The notes under the pieces are model-generated. The model was not told the origin of the DNA. It saw nothing but the letters and a program-made list of their open reading frames with translations, and did no database searches. The position numbers and the translations under genes are program-made. A stretch of DNA of 64,000 nucleotides from an uncultured Candidatus Actinomarina sp. (lineage in GTDB: Bacteria; Actinomycetota; Acidimicrobiia; Actinomarinales; Actinomarinaceae), in contig CACOBL010000005.1 in NCBI GenBank assembly GCA_902625455.1, positions 1 to 64,000 of the forward strand, read 5' to 3'. The number at the start of each line of letters is the position of its first letter. The stretch's first letter is position 1. Of the stretch, positions 53,355 through 61,398 are shown one piece after another.

Positions 53355-54476
53355 TTGACTATGAAATTAAACAAACAAGCCATTTTATTAATCTTTATAT
53401 TAATTATTGGAATCACAGCCTTTGTATTAATTCCAAATTTTGAAAGAGAAGAATTTAGCACAAGTGTTGTTGAAGAAATATCTGCTGGAAATATAACCAC
53501 AACAACCAATGGAAATAGTTCAAATAATGACGAAAATGCATCTACCAATACAATTCCCGGTAATGAAGAAACTGAAGTTTTTGAAACCAATGTATATGAT
53601 CAACTACTAGTAAATAACAAAACAACAAGAATAGATAATTTATTTACATCATATTTAGTAATTGGAAGCGATGAAAGAAGTCCTAATTCTTCTCAAAGTA
53701 GAGGTAATGCTAAGGGTGATAGAGCCGATGTCATTTTAATTGTGTTAGTCGATAATGATTCAAACGTTTCCTTAGTCTCTTTACCAAGAGATTTATTAAT
53801 AGAAGATCCGTGTACTAAAAGCATTCAAAGAATTAATAGTTCTTATACAAGCAATGGATGTGGTACAAACGCAGAAAATTTATCAGCTGTTATTTTAAAC
53901 ATTACTGGTTTAAAAATTAATCACTTCGTTAAGTTTAGCTTTGAAGGGTTCGAAGATATTATAGATACAATTGGTGGCGTCGAAATTTGTGTTGAAGAAA
54001 CACAAAGAGAAGGTTACTCATTTGAAATTCAAAAAGGATGTAACAATTTATCTGGTGAAATAGCTTTAAATTGGATTGTTTCGAGAAGTACTGAAATATT
54101 AGATGGTGAAAAGGTTATTGATGAAAACGGTGAGGACATATCAAATTGGAAACCAATGCCTGGGGTTAGTGATTTAACCAGAATTAAAAAACAACAACAG
54201 CTAATAATTTCTCTTATGAAAAAAATAAATAATTTTGATTCATTCAATAATTTTCTAAATTTTGTAAATGCCCTTGAAAATGCCTTTACAATTGATCAAA
54301 ATATCTCAGTAATAGAAGCTTCTAGATTGTTATGGGATTTCAGAGAAATCAACTTTGATAATGTTAATAAACTAACTGTCCCAACATATAACTATACAAC
54401 CGAAAATGGTGCTCAAGTATTGATTTTAAATGAAAATTTTTACGACTTTTTATCCTCAAAAGATTTGGTTGATTGA
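53355..54476 (+). CDS. LytR-CpsA-Psr (LCP) family glycopolymer transferase
   Basis: LCP enzymes move undecaprenyl-linked glycopolymers onto peptidoglycan at the outer membrane face. An N-terminal membrane helix (AILLIFILIIGITAFVLI) is followed by a low-complexity Asn/Thr/Ser linker. The LCP domain then starts at about residue 96 (YLVIGSDERS), with GDRADVILIVLVDN, SLVSLPRDLLIEDP, NLSAVILNITGLKINHFVKFSFEGF, and DTIGGVEICVE. The gene's location in the locus suggests that it attaches the product to the wall, as expected for a Gram-positive type envelope. Start is TTG at 53355 or ATG at 53361. It overlaps the convergent gene by 37 bp. Confidence 0.88.
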   Translation: MTMKLNKQAILLIFILIIGITAFVLIPNFEREEFSTSVVEEISAGNITTTTNGNSSNNDENASTNTIPGNEETEVFETNVYDQLLVNNKTTRIDNLFTSYLVIGSDERSPNSSQSRGNAKGDRADVILIVLVDNDSNVSLVSLPRDLLIEDPCTKSIQRINSSYTSNGCGTNAENLSAVILNITGLKINHFVKFSFEGFEDIIDTIGGVEICVEETQREGYSFEIQKGCNNLSGEIALNWIVSRSTEILDGEKVIDENGEDISNWKPMPGVSDLTRIKKQQQLIISLMKKINNFDSFNNFLNFVNALENAFTIDQNISVIEASRLLWDFREINFDNVNKLTVPTYNYTTENGAQVLILNENFYDFLSSKDLVD

Positions 54477-56836
54477 ATAAAAATTCCGGTACTTAGTATA
54501 AATAATACAAACATATCCGGTGAATAAATCATATCATTTGTAATATTTTGTATCAAAAACATCATCATTGCTAAATATGGAAATATATTGCTTGAATTAA
54601 TGAAGCTCAAGGCTTTAAACATTCCAAAAGCAATAATCAAATAGAACAATATTGAAAACATTAATCCAAACTCTACACTAAACGTAAGATATCCATTATG
54701 TGCAGTGGTCAACTGGCTTAGAAAAGATGGATCAACAATTGGTGGGCTAGTATTTGATAATTGACCATTTTGTTGAATTAATACACCACTTCTTAAACTT
54801 TTGTCACCTATATTATTTGTATCAAGAAAAACGCCCTCATTATCAGCCCAACTGAAAAATAATCTTCCGTCGTCTGTTTCTAATTTCCAAGATTGTACCT
54901 GGCCGTTAATAATTGAAGTATTTGAAATCAGAGTTTGTCTTCGCTGAGGAATTTCTGGAAATGATAAGTGTAAGACAATTTCAAAATCTTCAGAAAAATC
55001 TAAATTATTATCAATTGCTACCCAATATTTATTGGGCCTAAATAATTTTATTCCATTATTTTCATATGTAATGTTGGCAGTGTATTCATTGACTTGGTTT
55101 GGTTTAAAGACATAATAATCTTTATTTAAATTATTTTTTGTAAATATAACATTTTTACTTATGTTATTGGAAATAATATTAACTTCTTTAACTGTAGAAT
55201 CTAGAAAAGTATTTCCAAAAGATTGTCCATCTGAATGTCCTCCGATTTCAATATAGGCACTATTTTTATTTAGATTTATTATCGCACCACTCGTTCGTTC
55301 ATATCCCACCATATCCCAATTATCTCCGTCTTTAGATGTGTAAAAGCTAATTATGCTTCTTGGTAAAATTGTATCTCTCTTATCAAATTTTAACTTTATA
55401 AAACCTTCAACATTTCTAAAATTACACTCTTCACAAAATATTTTATAATTGTCAAACGGAACAAATTCATTTCTAATACTTAATTGTTCAACCATTACGG
55501 CTAATTCTCCGACGGCTAATTCTCTACTTTTACATTGATATCCACTAGTGTCAGTACAAGGTACATAGGTTAAGTTTTTTGGAATTTGATTGTCAATAAT
55601 ATTGTCGTAAATATAATTCAAAAAACAATAAGTTTCTCCTCTTAAAATATTGAGATTGGAATCATCAAAACATCCAGACTCTTCCATAAATGACGCTATT
55701 TCCTTGCTGTCTATTGTGTATATTGCAGCAAAAAAGTCAGAAAATAAATCTTTTTTAACTCTAACATGTTGGCAGGTAATTCTATCTTCTGAACACTCTG
55801 AAACAAGTCTACTTTGAACAAGAATTTCATATCCTCCACCTGAAGTTCCTATATAAAATTTTACATTGGAATCTCTGTGTTCAATTGGAGTAATCCCTAA
55901 TTCAACTTTATTTAAATTTATATTCAAATTTTGCTCTAATATCTCAGGGTTAATTGATAAAAAATAATCTTTATAAATATTATCAACATAGTTTCCTGGT
56001 CCCAGTCCTTTTAATATATTTAAATTATCAAATGCAATTTTTGTTAAAAAACCTCTGTCACTTTCTTTTAGTAAAATTTCAGAATTAAAAATATTTAAAA
56101 AACCTAAAGTCCCAAGAAATATGAAGATAAGAGCATAAACTAATTGTTTTAGATTTCTTTTTTTCAAATAGATGTATATAAATAACCCAAGAAATAAAGA
56201 AAGCCAAGAACCTCTGGAATAGGAAATAAATACAAGATATAAGTTTAAAAATGTAAGTAAAAGAAATAACTTGCTTTTGAGTTCATTATAAAAATATAAA
56301 CATATAAAAGAAAGAATAGTAAACATTCCACCTGCAACATTTGGCCCAGATCCCTGAAAGCCTGAAAGCCTGCCTCTATTAAAAAATGTAGGGTTTTCAA
56401 AATAATAAGTAATCCAACCGATTGTATTGTCAACAAATGATAATTGAAATAGTGAAGATGCAAAATTTAATATTGAAACAAAAATAAAAGGAAATAAAAA
56501 ATACTGTAATTCATTAGTTGTTTTTTTCTTAACGAATATAGTAAACAAAAACCCCGTTAGACAATAAAAAATTAGCCTAAGTGTAAAAAAATTAACGCCA
56601 TACAGAAATAAAGATAAAATTAGTAACAAGGTAAGAGAACCCCAAAATCTTGTCACATTGTCAGTTAAGTCAAAAGTATTATTCTTTCTAATAAAATCGA
56701 TAAATAATATTAAGGAAAAAATTAATATAAGAAAATCAGAAAACTCAATAAAGCTCAGCCTGAGAAATCCTGGTGGTGATATTAAAGAAACTGAAACAAG
56801 AGAGCCTAATAAAAATATGTTTATTTTTTCTTTCAA
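54440..56836 (-). CDS. Wzy/O-antigen-ligase-like protein with a large inserted outer domain
   Basis: The 798-residue protein has about ten N-terminal membrane segments with NRGRLSGFQGSGPNVAGG and YSRGSWLSLFLGLF, as in Wzy_C proteins. The outer-loop motif is split: GLGPGNYVDN lies near residue 277 and AHNGYLTFSVEFGLMFS near 712, with about 430 residues between. The insert holds eight cysteines at about 345-470. A discoidin-like stretch follows (ISFYTSKDGDNWDMVG), then a LamG/concanavalin-like stretch at about 600-690 (QTLISNTSIINGQVQSWKL). The start is TTG at 56836, only two bases after the tRNA 3' end; no closer ATG or GTG fits. A polymerase or ligase acting outside the membrane is likely. 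Confidence 0.8.
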   Translation of the reverse strand: MKEKINIFLLGSLVSVSLISPPGFLRLSFIEFSDFLILIFSLILFIDFIRKNNTFDLTDNVTRFWGSLTLLLILSLFLYGVNFFTLRLIFYCLTGFLFTIFVKKKTTNELQYFLFPFIFVSILNFASSLFQLSFVDNTIGWITYYFENPTFFNRGRLSGFQGSGPNVAGGMFTILSFICLYFYNELKSKLFLLLTFLNLYLVFISYSRGSWLSLFLGLFIYIYLKKRNLKQLVYALIFIFLGTLGFLNIFNSEILLKESDRGFLTKIAFDNLNILKGLGPGNYVDNIYKDYFLSINPEILEQNLNINLNKVELGITPIEHRDSNVKFYIGTSGGGYEILVQSRLVSECSEDRITCQHVRVKKDLFSDFFAAIYTIDSKEIASFMEESGCFDDSNLNILRGETYCFLNYIYDNIIDNQIPKNLTYVPCTDTSGYQCKSRELAVGELAVMVEQLSIRNEFVPFDNYKIFCEECNFRNVEGFIKLKFDKRDTILPRSIISFYTSKDGDNWDMVGYERTSGAIINLNKNSAYIEIGGHSDGQSFGNTFLDSTVKEVNIISNNISKNVIFTKNNLNKDYYVFKPNQVNEYTANITYENNGIKLFRPNKYWVAIDNNLDFSEDFEIVLHLSFPEIPQRRQTLISNTSIINGQVQSWKLETDDGRLFFSWADNEGVFLDTNNIGDKSLRSGVLIQQNGQLSNTSPPIVDPSFLSQLTTAHNGYLTFSVEFGLMFSILFYLIIAFGMFKALSFINSSNIFPYLAMMMFLIQNITNDMIYSPDMFVLFILSTGIFIQSTKSFEDKKS

Positions 56837-56837
56837 G

Positions 56838-56911
56838 TGGGCCTGGCAGGACTCGAACCTACGACCGACGGATTATGAGTCCGTTGCTCTAACCAACTGA
56901 GCTACAGGCCC
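56838..56911 (-). tRNA. tRNA with CAT anticodon (Met, or Ile2 if lysidine-modified)
   Basis: The 74-nt gene folds as a full cloverleaf. The acceptor GGGCCTG pairs perfectly with CAGGCCC, the D-stem is GCTC/GAGC, the anticodon stem ACGGA/TCCGT encloses CTCATAA, and the T-arm is GTAGG-TTCGAGT-CCTGC. The discriminator is A and CCA is not encoded. The initiator-type features are absent, so it is elongator Met or Ile2; sequence alone does not decide. Confidence 0.93.
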
Positions 56912-56918
56912 TAAATAT

Positions 56919-57206
56919 TTAAGAAATTACAGATTGAACTTTAAGCGCAATACTCATATCACCAGCAACTTTTAATTTACCAGTCATAAAAGCAGCTTGT
57001 GGGCTTGATGAACCATCCATTATTGATTGCATAGTGTCGGCATCTGTTGAAATTGTGCATGTAGCTTCATTATCCTCTGATGAGATTTCACCAGTATTAC
57101 CATCAATCAAGACTACATTTTCATCAACAACAAACTTTACAGATCCACCTAAAACACTTAGATCTTTTCCTTCAGCTCTTTCTTTTACTATTGCTACTAA
57201 ATCCAT
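56919..57206 (-). CDS. SCP2-domain (sterol carrier-like) small protein
   Basis: The 95-residue protein matches an isolated SCP2 lipid-binding domain: LGGSVKFVVDENVVLIDGNTGEI (beta strands, split), CTISTDADTMQSIMDGSSSPQAAFMTGKLKVAGD (split when quoted) with the MxGKLKxxGD block that closes the hydrophobic tunnel. It probably binds a lipid or fatty acyl ligand. I chose the ATG at 57206 because GGAGG lies 4 nt upstream, the best SD in the window; a start at 57221 would lie inside it. It sits between two tRNA genes on the same strand. Confidence 0.85.
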   Translation of the reverse strand: MDLVAIVKERAEGKDLSVLGGSVKFVVDENVVLIDGNTGEISSEDNEATCTISTDADTMQSIMDGSSSPQAAFMTGKLKVAGDMSIALKVQSVIS

Positions 57207-57252
57207 TTTTCCTCCATTCATTTCTAAGTATAGTGAAAATAAAATTGTATAG

Positions 57253-57325
57253 CTCCGAGGGTGGGACTTGAACCCACAACCAACGGATTAACAGTCCGCT
57301 GCTCTGCCAATTGAGCTACCTCGGA
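57253..57325 (-). tRNA. tRNA-Asn (GTT)
   Basis: The 73-nt cloverleaf has acceptor TCCGAGG pairing perfectly with CCTCGGA, D-stem GCTC/GAGC, anticodon stem GCGGA/TCCGT around CTGTTAA (anticodon GTT) and T-arm GTGGG-TTCAAGT-CCCAC. The discriminator is G and CCA is not encoded. Confidence 0.96.
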
Positions 57326-57348
57326 TAGCAAATTAATAATACTATGAA

Positions 57349-58974
57349 TTAAATGGTATTCTGATAAATTTCTTTTTTCTTTTTAATGTCTTCTACTTCT
57401 TGAAGGAGTTGGAAATTTTTATCCTCTGATTCTTCAAATTCTTGGATCAGTTCATCGATTTTTAGGTTTGCAAAATGTAAATACAATCTTGAAACTGCTT
57501 CTAAGTGCTGCTCTTTTGTATATGAAATATTGAGATAATCTTCTTTTTTTGAATTTTCATTTTTAATATTATCAACTAACTTTTTAAATTCAGAATTCAA
57601 CTCTATTAACTGGTCAATTTCTTCATTCGGTCTAAATTTATCAGAAATCATTTCTGCAATAATTAAATCTTTAAAAATAGAGATAGAACTTATAGATTGT
57701 TCTGTCACATCTTCTTTTTCGTCTGAAGTTTGAAATTTTAACTCCTTTTTAAGTATGTCTTTGGCCGTGTTTAATTTTGAAGATAGTAGATCTAATGAGA
57801 CATCGACTTCAAGAGGACTTAGATTAGATGTTATTTTCATAAAATAATTAAAAATACTTTTTTTATCTGATGTACTTTCAATAAATTTATCAATCAAAAA
57901 TTCAATTATTTCAAGATTATCTTTAAGAACACTACTAAAAATATCTTCATCTTTTTCATACAGCTCTGAAATATCTTTATATTTTTCCGGTAAATTGAGA
58001 CAATGTATTTCAAGTTGGTTAGAAACTTGATTTTTAATTTCTAGAACTCTCTCAGTTGCCTTCAGTCCTGCTTCATCATTATCGAAACAAAGCAAGATTT
58101 TATTTGTATAGCGTGAAACGGCTTCTAACTGTTGAATCGTAAGAGCAGTACCTGACGGTGAGGCACTATTTGAGTAACCTAATTGGTTTAAGGATAAAAC
58201 ATCAAAGTAGCCTTCTACTAAAAATACATACCCTTTCTTCTTAACAGAAGATATGAATTCTTTTGTGAAATACAAATTCCTGTTTTTTTTATATAAAACT
58301 GAATCTGAAGAATTTAAATATTTAGGACCAAAATCTTCAAGTGCTCTTCCGCCATAAGCAATAGTTTCGGATCTAAAATTAAGAATTGGAAACATAATTC
58401 TATTTTTAAATAAAAAATTATTATTGCTAGACATAAATCCTAATTTTTTTAAATCAAAGTCAGAGATTTTATTTTTATCACAAAACTTTTGAAAATCTTC
58501 AACATTTGCATCAATAAAAGATATGTCATATCTTTTTAAATCTTGTTCATTGAACTTTCTAGAAGTAAGATACTCTTTTGCTTTTTTAGATTTCTTCGAA
58601 TCCATCATTTCTTTAAAGTATTCATCAATGAGATTTATTTTTTGTTGAAAATTTTTAAAATCGTTAGTCTGACTAGTTTCAGTATACGTAAGTTTGAAAC
58701 CATACTTTTCAGCAACTAATTCAACTGCATCCTGAAACTCCGAATTATTGATTTCTTGTACATATTTATAAATATCACCACCCATTTTGCATCCAAAACA
58801 ATGAAATAAATTTTCCACATCTGTAAAACTCATACTTGCAGTTTTTTCACCGTGGAAAGGACACAATGCCATCCCTTTAGTTCCTCTAAGTTTTCCAGTT
58901 GTAGTAGATAAAACAAAGTCGCTAATTTTTGATCTTTTTTTTAAATCTTCGATTGATTGCTTTGATATACCCAT
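57349..58974 (-). CDS. dnaG: DNA primase
   Basis: DnaG makes RNA primers at the replication fork. The N-terminal zinc ribbon is CPFHGEKTASM at about residue 38 and FHCFGCKMGGD. The catalytic core follows (MFPILNFRSETIAYGGRAL), then the TOPRIM domain VFLVEGYFDVLSLNQLGY, ASPSGTALTIQQL and ILLCFDNDEAGLKATERV at about 255-345. The C-terminal helicase-binding part is short and poorly conserved; the total is 541 residues against about 600 in most bacteria. The start overlaps the glyS stop in TAATG. Confidence 0.95.
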   Translation of the reverse strand: MGISKQSIEDLKKRSKISDFVLSTTTGKLRGTKGMALCPFHGEKTASMSFTDVENLFHCFGCKMGGDIYKYVQEINNSEFQDAVELVAEKYGFKLTYTETSQTNDFKNFQQKINLIDEYFKEMMDSKKSKKAKEYLTSRKFNEQDLKRYDISFIDANVEDFQKFCDKNKISDFDLKKLGFMSSNNNFLFKNRIMFPILNFRSETIAYGGRALEDFGPKYLNSSDSVLYKKNRNLYFTKEFISSVKKKGYVFLVEGYFDVLSLNQLGYSNSASPSGTALTIQQLEAVSRYTNKILLCFDNDEAGLKATERVLEIKNQVSNQLEIHCLNLPEKYKDISELYEKDEDIFSSVLKDNLEIIEFLIDKFIESTSDKKSIFNYFMKITSNLSPLEVDVSLDLLSSKLNTAKDILKKELKFQTSDEKEDVTEQSISSISIFKDLIIAEMISDKFRPNEEIDQLIELNSEFKKLVDNIKNENSKKEDYLNISYTKEQHLEAVSRLYLHFANLKIDELIQEFEESEDKNFQLLQEVEDIKKKKEIYQNTI

Positions 58975-60266
58975 TATATTTTTGAGAAATAATCGAGAAG
59001 GTCTTTTATTTTTATTCGTTCCTGATCCATTGAATCTCTATTTCTTATCGTGACTGATAAATCTTCTAATGAGTCAAAATCTATAGTTACACAATAAGGG
59101 GTTCCAATTTCATCTTGTCTTCTGTACCTTTTACCTATCGATTGAGTTACATCAACTTCTGTTCTGTAAAATTTCTGCAAAGTTTGTTGTATATCATTTG
59201 AAACTTTAATTAATTCTTCTTTTTTACTCAAAGGCAGAATTCCAATTTGGATAGGTGCGATTTCAAAATTAAATCTAAAAAGTGTTCTAGTAGTATCGTT
59301 AATTTCCTCTTCATCATATGTTGAACACAGTAAAGCAAAGAGTGTTCTTGTTAATCCCCCTGCAGGCTCAATTACAACTGGAGTTATTTTCTCATTTGTT
59401 TCTGAATCAAAATATGATAAATCTTTTCCGCTAGAGCTTTCGTGTGAACTTAAATCAAAACTTCCTCGATTTGCAATGCCTTCAAGCTCACCCCATCCCC
59501 ATGGGTAATCAAATTCAATGTCTACAGTTTTAGATGCATAATGAGCTAATTCGTTATCTTCATGTTCTCTCAACCTGAGCTTCTCTTCTGGTATGCCTAT
59601 CCCCTTGTACCAATCAAGTCTCTTATTTACCCAGAAATCAAACCATTCATTTTCATTTTCTTTTTTACAAAAATATTCAATTTCCATTTGTTCAAATTCT
59701 CTAGTTCTGAATATAAACTGACCAGGAGTAATTTCATTTCTGAATGATTTTCCAATATTAGCTATTCCGAATGGAAGTTTTGCTCTCATTGTTCTTTGAA
59801 CATTCTCAAAATTTACAAATATACCTTGTGCTGTTTCTGGTCGTAAATACACTGCTGAGTTTTCATTTTGTACTGGGCCTATGTTTGTTTCAAACATAAG
59901 ATTAAATTGACGCGGCTCTGTTAAATCTTCTTTTTTTAAATTTTCTGGTACTTGGTCAGCTCTAAATCTTTCACCTGTAGGCTTATGATCTACCATAGGA
60001 TCTGTAAATTCAGCTAGATGGCCAGACGCTTTCCATACTTCAGAACTTTGGATAATAGCTGTATCAATAGGATATATAGAAAGTTTGCTATCTTGATTTA
60101 TATCTTTCCACCAGCTTCCAGAGATGTTGTTTTTAAGCAAAACACCCAATGGACCATAGTCATAAGAGCTTCTTAATCCGCCATATATTGATGAAGCATT
60201 GAAAACAAAGCCTCTCGCATTTGCTATTTTTACAATTTTGTCGAATAAATTATCAATTTTTTCCAT
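58974..60266 (-). CDS. glyS: Glycyl-tRNA synthetase, dimeric single-chain type
   Basis: This class II synthetase charges tRNA-Gly. Key blocks are SSYDYGPLGVLLKNNI (motif 1 region), FNLMFETNIGPVQ, YLRPETAQGIFVNFENVQRT with RAKLPFGIANIGKSFRNEI (motif 2), RTREFEQMEIEYF, GIANRGSFDLSSH, VIEPAGGLTRTLFALL (motif 3), and a C-terminal anticodon domain. At 430 residues it is the alpha2 form used by Actinobacteria rather than the alpha2beta2 form. It overlaps uppS by 14 bp. Confidence 0.96.
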   Translation of the reverse strand: MEKIDNLFDKIVKIANARGFVFNASSIYGGLRSSYDYGPLGVLLKNNISGSWWKDINQDSKLSIYPIDTAIIQSSEVWKASGHLAEFTDPMVDHKPTGERFRADQVPENLKKEDLTEPRQFNLMFETNIGPVQNENSAVYLRPETAQGIFVNFENVQRTMRAKLPFGIANIGKSFRNEITPGQFIFRTREFEQMEIEYFCKKENENEWFDFWVNKRLDWYKGIGIPEEKLRLREHEDNELAHYASKTVDIEFDYPWGWGELEGIANRGSFDLSSHESSSGKDLSYFDSETNEKITPVVIEPAGGLTRTLFALLCSTYDEEEINDTTRTLFRFNFEIAPIQIGILPLSKKEELIKVSNDIQQTLQKFYRTEVDVTQSIGKRYRRQDEIGTPYCVTIDFDSLEDLSVTIRNRDSMDQERIKIKDLLDYFSKI

Positions 60267-60960
60267 AAGTTCTATTCCTTGAATTAAATTCTAGTAAAAC
60301 GTCATCTAATATGTCAGCATTTATATCAGGCCAAAGTTCTTCAATAAATAACAGTTCGGTATACGAAAGTTGGTAAAGTAAAAAATTACTTATTCTGCTC
60401 TCTCCTGCTGTTCTTAATAGAAGATCAGGAAATGGAATCTCTGGGTACTGAAAGTAATTAATAAAGCTTTCTTTAATATCTTTTAAAGTAAACTTTTTAT
60501 TTAGATTTAAATTATGTAAATTTAACACTGCATTATGAATTTCATCATGAGACCCATAATTAAATGCAAAATTTAAATTTAATTCATTATTGTTTTGAGT
60601 TAAGTTTTCTGTCTCTCTCATTAACAATTTATTCTCATCAGGTATTTTCTCATCAGTCAGGTCTCCTAAAAATCTAAACCGTACACCTTTTTGATTAAAT
60701 TCATCTCTTCTCCTTATAAGAATATCTCGATTAAAAAACATCAAATATTCAACTTCTTCATCAGAACGAAGCCAATTTTCAGTAGAAAAAGCATAAACTG
60801 TGAGCCATTGAATATTGTTATTAATTGCCCAATCTATAGTTTTTGATAAAGAATGTTCACCGGCAGCATGTCCAGCTGTTCTATCAAGACCTTTATCAAG
60901 AGCCCATCTACCATTACCATCCATAATGATTGCTAAATGATCAAGATTGTTTTTATTCAT
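60253..60960 (-). CDS. uppS: Isoprenyl diphosphate synthase, cis-type (undecaprenyl/decaprenyl)
   Basis: UppS condenses isopentenyl diphosphates into the polyprenyl diphosphate lipid carrier used for peptidoglycan and the polysaccharides of this locus. Motifs are IIMDGNGRWALDKG with the catalytic Asp, GHAAGEHSL, LTVYAFSTENWLRSDEEVEYL, LNFAFNYGSHDEI, and the C-terminal LLLRTAGESRISNFLLYQLSYTELLF (split). At 235 residues it is normal. The product chain length is not readable. It overlaps ybeY by 8 bp. Confidence 0.95.
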   Translation of the reverse strand: MNKNNLDHLAIIMDGNGRWALDKGLDRTAGHAAGEHSLSKTIDWAINNNIQWLTVYAFSTENWLRSDEEVEYLMFFNRDILIRRRDEFNQKGVRFRFLGDLTDEKIPDENKLLMRETENLTQNNNELNLNFAFNYGSHDEIHNAVLNLHNLNLNKKFTLKDIKESFINYFQYPEIPFPDLLLRTAGESRISNFLLYQLSYTELLFIEELWPDINADILDDVLLEFNSRNRTYGKN

Positions 60961-61393
60961 TCCAAACCTTTTTTAGAATTGTATTTTCAATACTACTCAG
61001 CTTTTTAGAATCATCATGAGAATATCCAATTAAATGCAACAATCCATGAACAAGTACTAATTGATATTCTTCAATCAATGTTTTTGCATACTTTTTTGAA
61101 TGTTTTTTAATAAGTTTTCTATTCAAGAATAAATCTCCAAGAATTTCATTATTGTTTTTGTCTAATTTGTTGATACTTGACAAATCTTTATAAAGAGGGA
61201 TAGTCAATACATCTGTAGGATAATCTTTTTGAAAGTAATGTTTATTCAGCTCCTTTGAGTAGTGATCTGAAACAGAGTGAATATGTAATAAAAAATTTTC
61301 AGAAATTGAAAACTTATTTAAAAAAACTTTTCTTACATCTTCAAAAGCATGTTTTTCATTTTTAAAAAAATAACCGTTAAATTGAAATTTCAA
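60953..61393 (-). CDS. ybeY: Endoribonuclease YbeY, rRNA maturation factor
   Basis: YbeY is a single-strand-specific metallo-endoribonuclease involved in 16S rRNA 3' end maturation and ribosome quality control. The zinc site HGLLHLIGYSHDD near residue 115 supplies three His ligands, and DYPTDVLTIPLY is the conserved upstream block (the family usually has TDVLSFP). The 146-residue length is normal. The position next to phoH/pgpH is conserved in many bacteria. The gene ends 8 bp into uppS. Confidence 0.94.
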   Translation of the reverse strand: MKFQFNGYFFKNEKHAFEDVRKVFLNKFSISENFLLHIHSVSDHYSKELNKHYFQKDYPTDVLTIPLYKDLSSINKLDKNNNEILGDLFLNRKLIKKHSKKYAKTLIEEYQLVLVHGLLHLIGYSHDDSKKLSSIENTILKKVWNE

Positions 61394-61398
61394 TATTT

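Noticed and set aside
22611..56836. The polysaccharide locus as a recently transferred island
   Set aside because: Base composition and overlap style look like the flanking housekeeping genes by eye, and there are no mobile elements at its ends; transfer is possible but not shown.
56658..56900. 80-residue + strand reading frame ending in a WQDSNLRPTDYE-type sequence
   Set aside because: It is the antisense of the tRNA-CAT gene plus the start of the Wzy-like gene; this string is a familiar false translation of tRNA genes.
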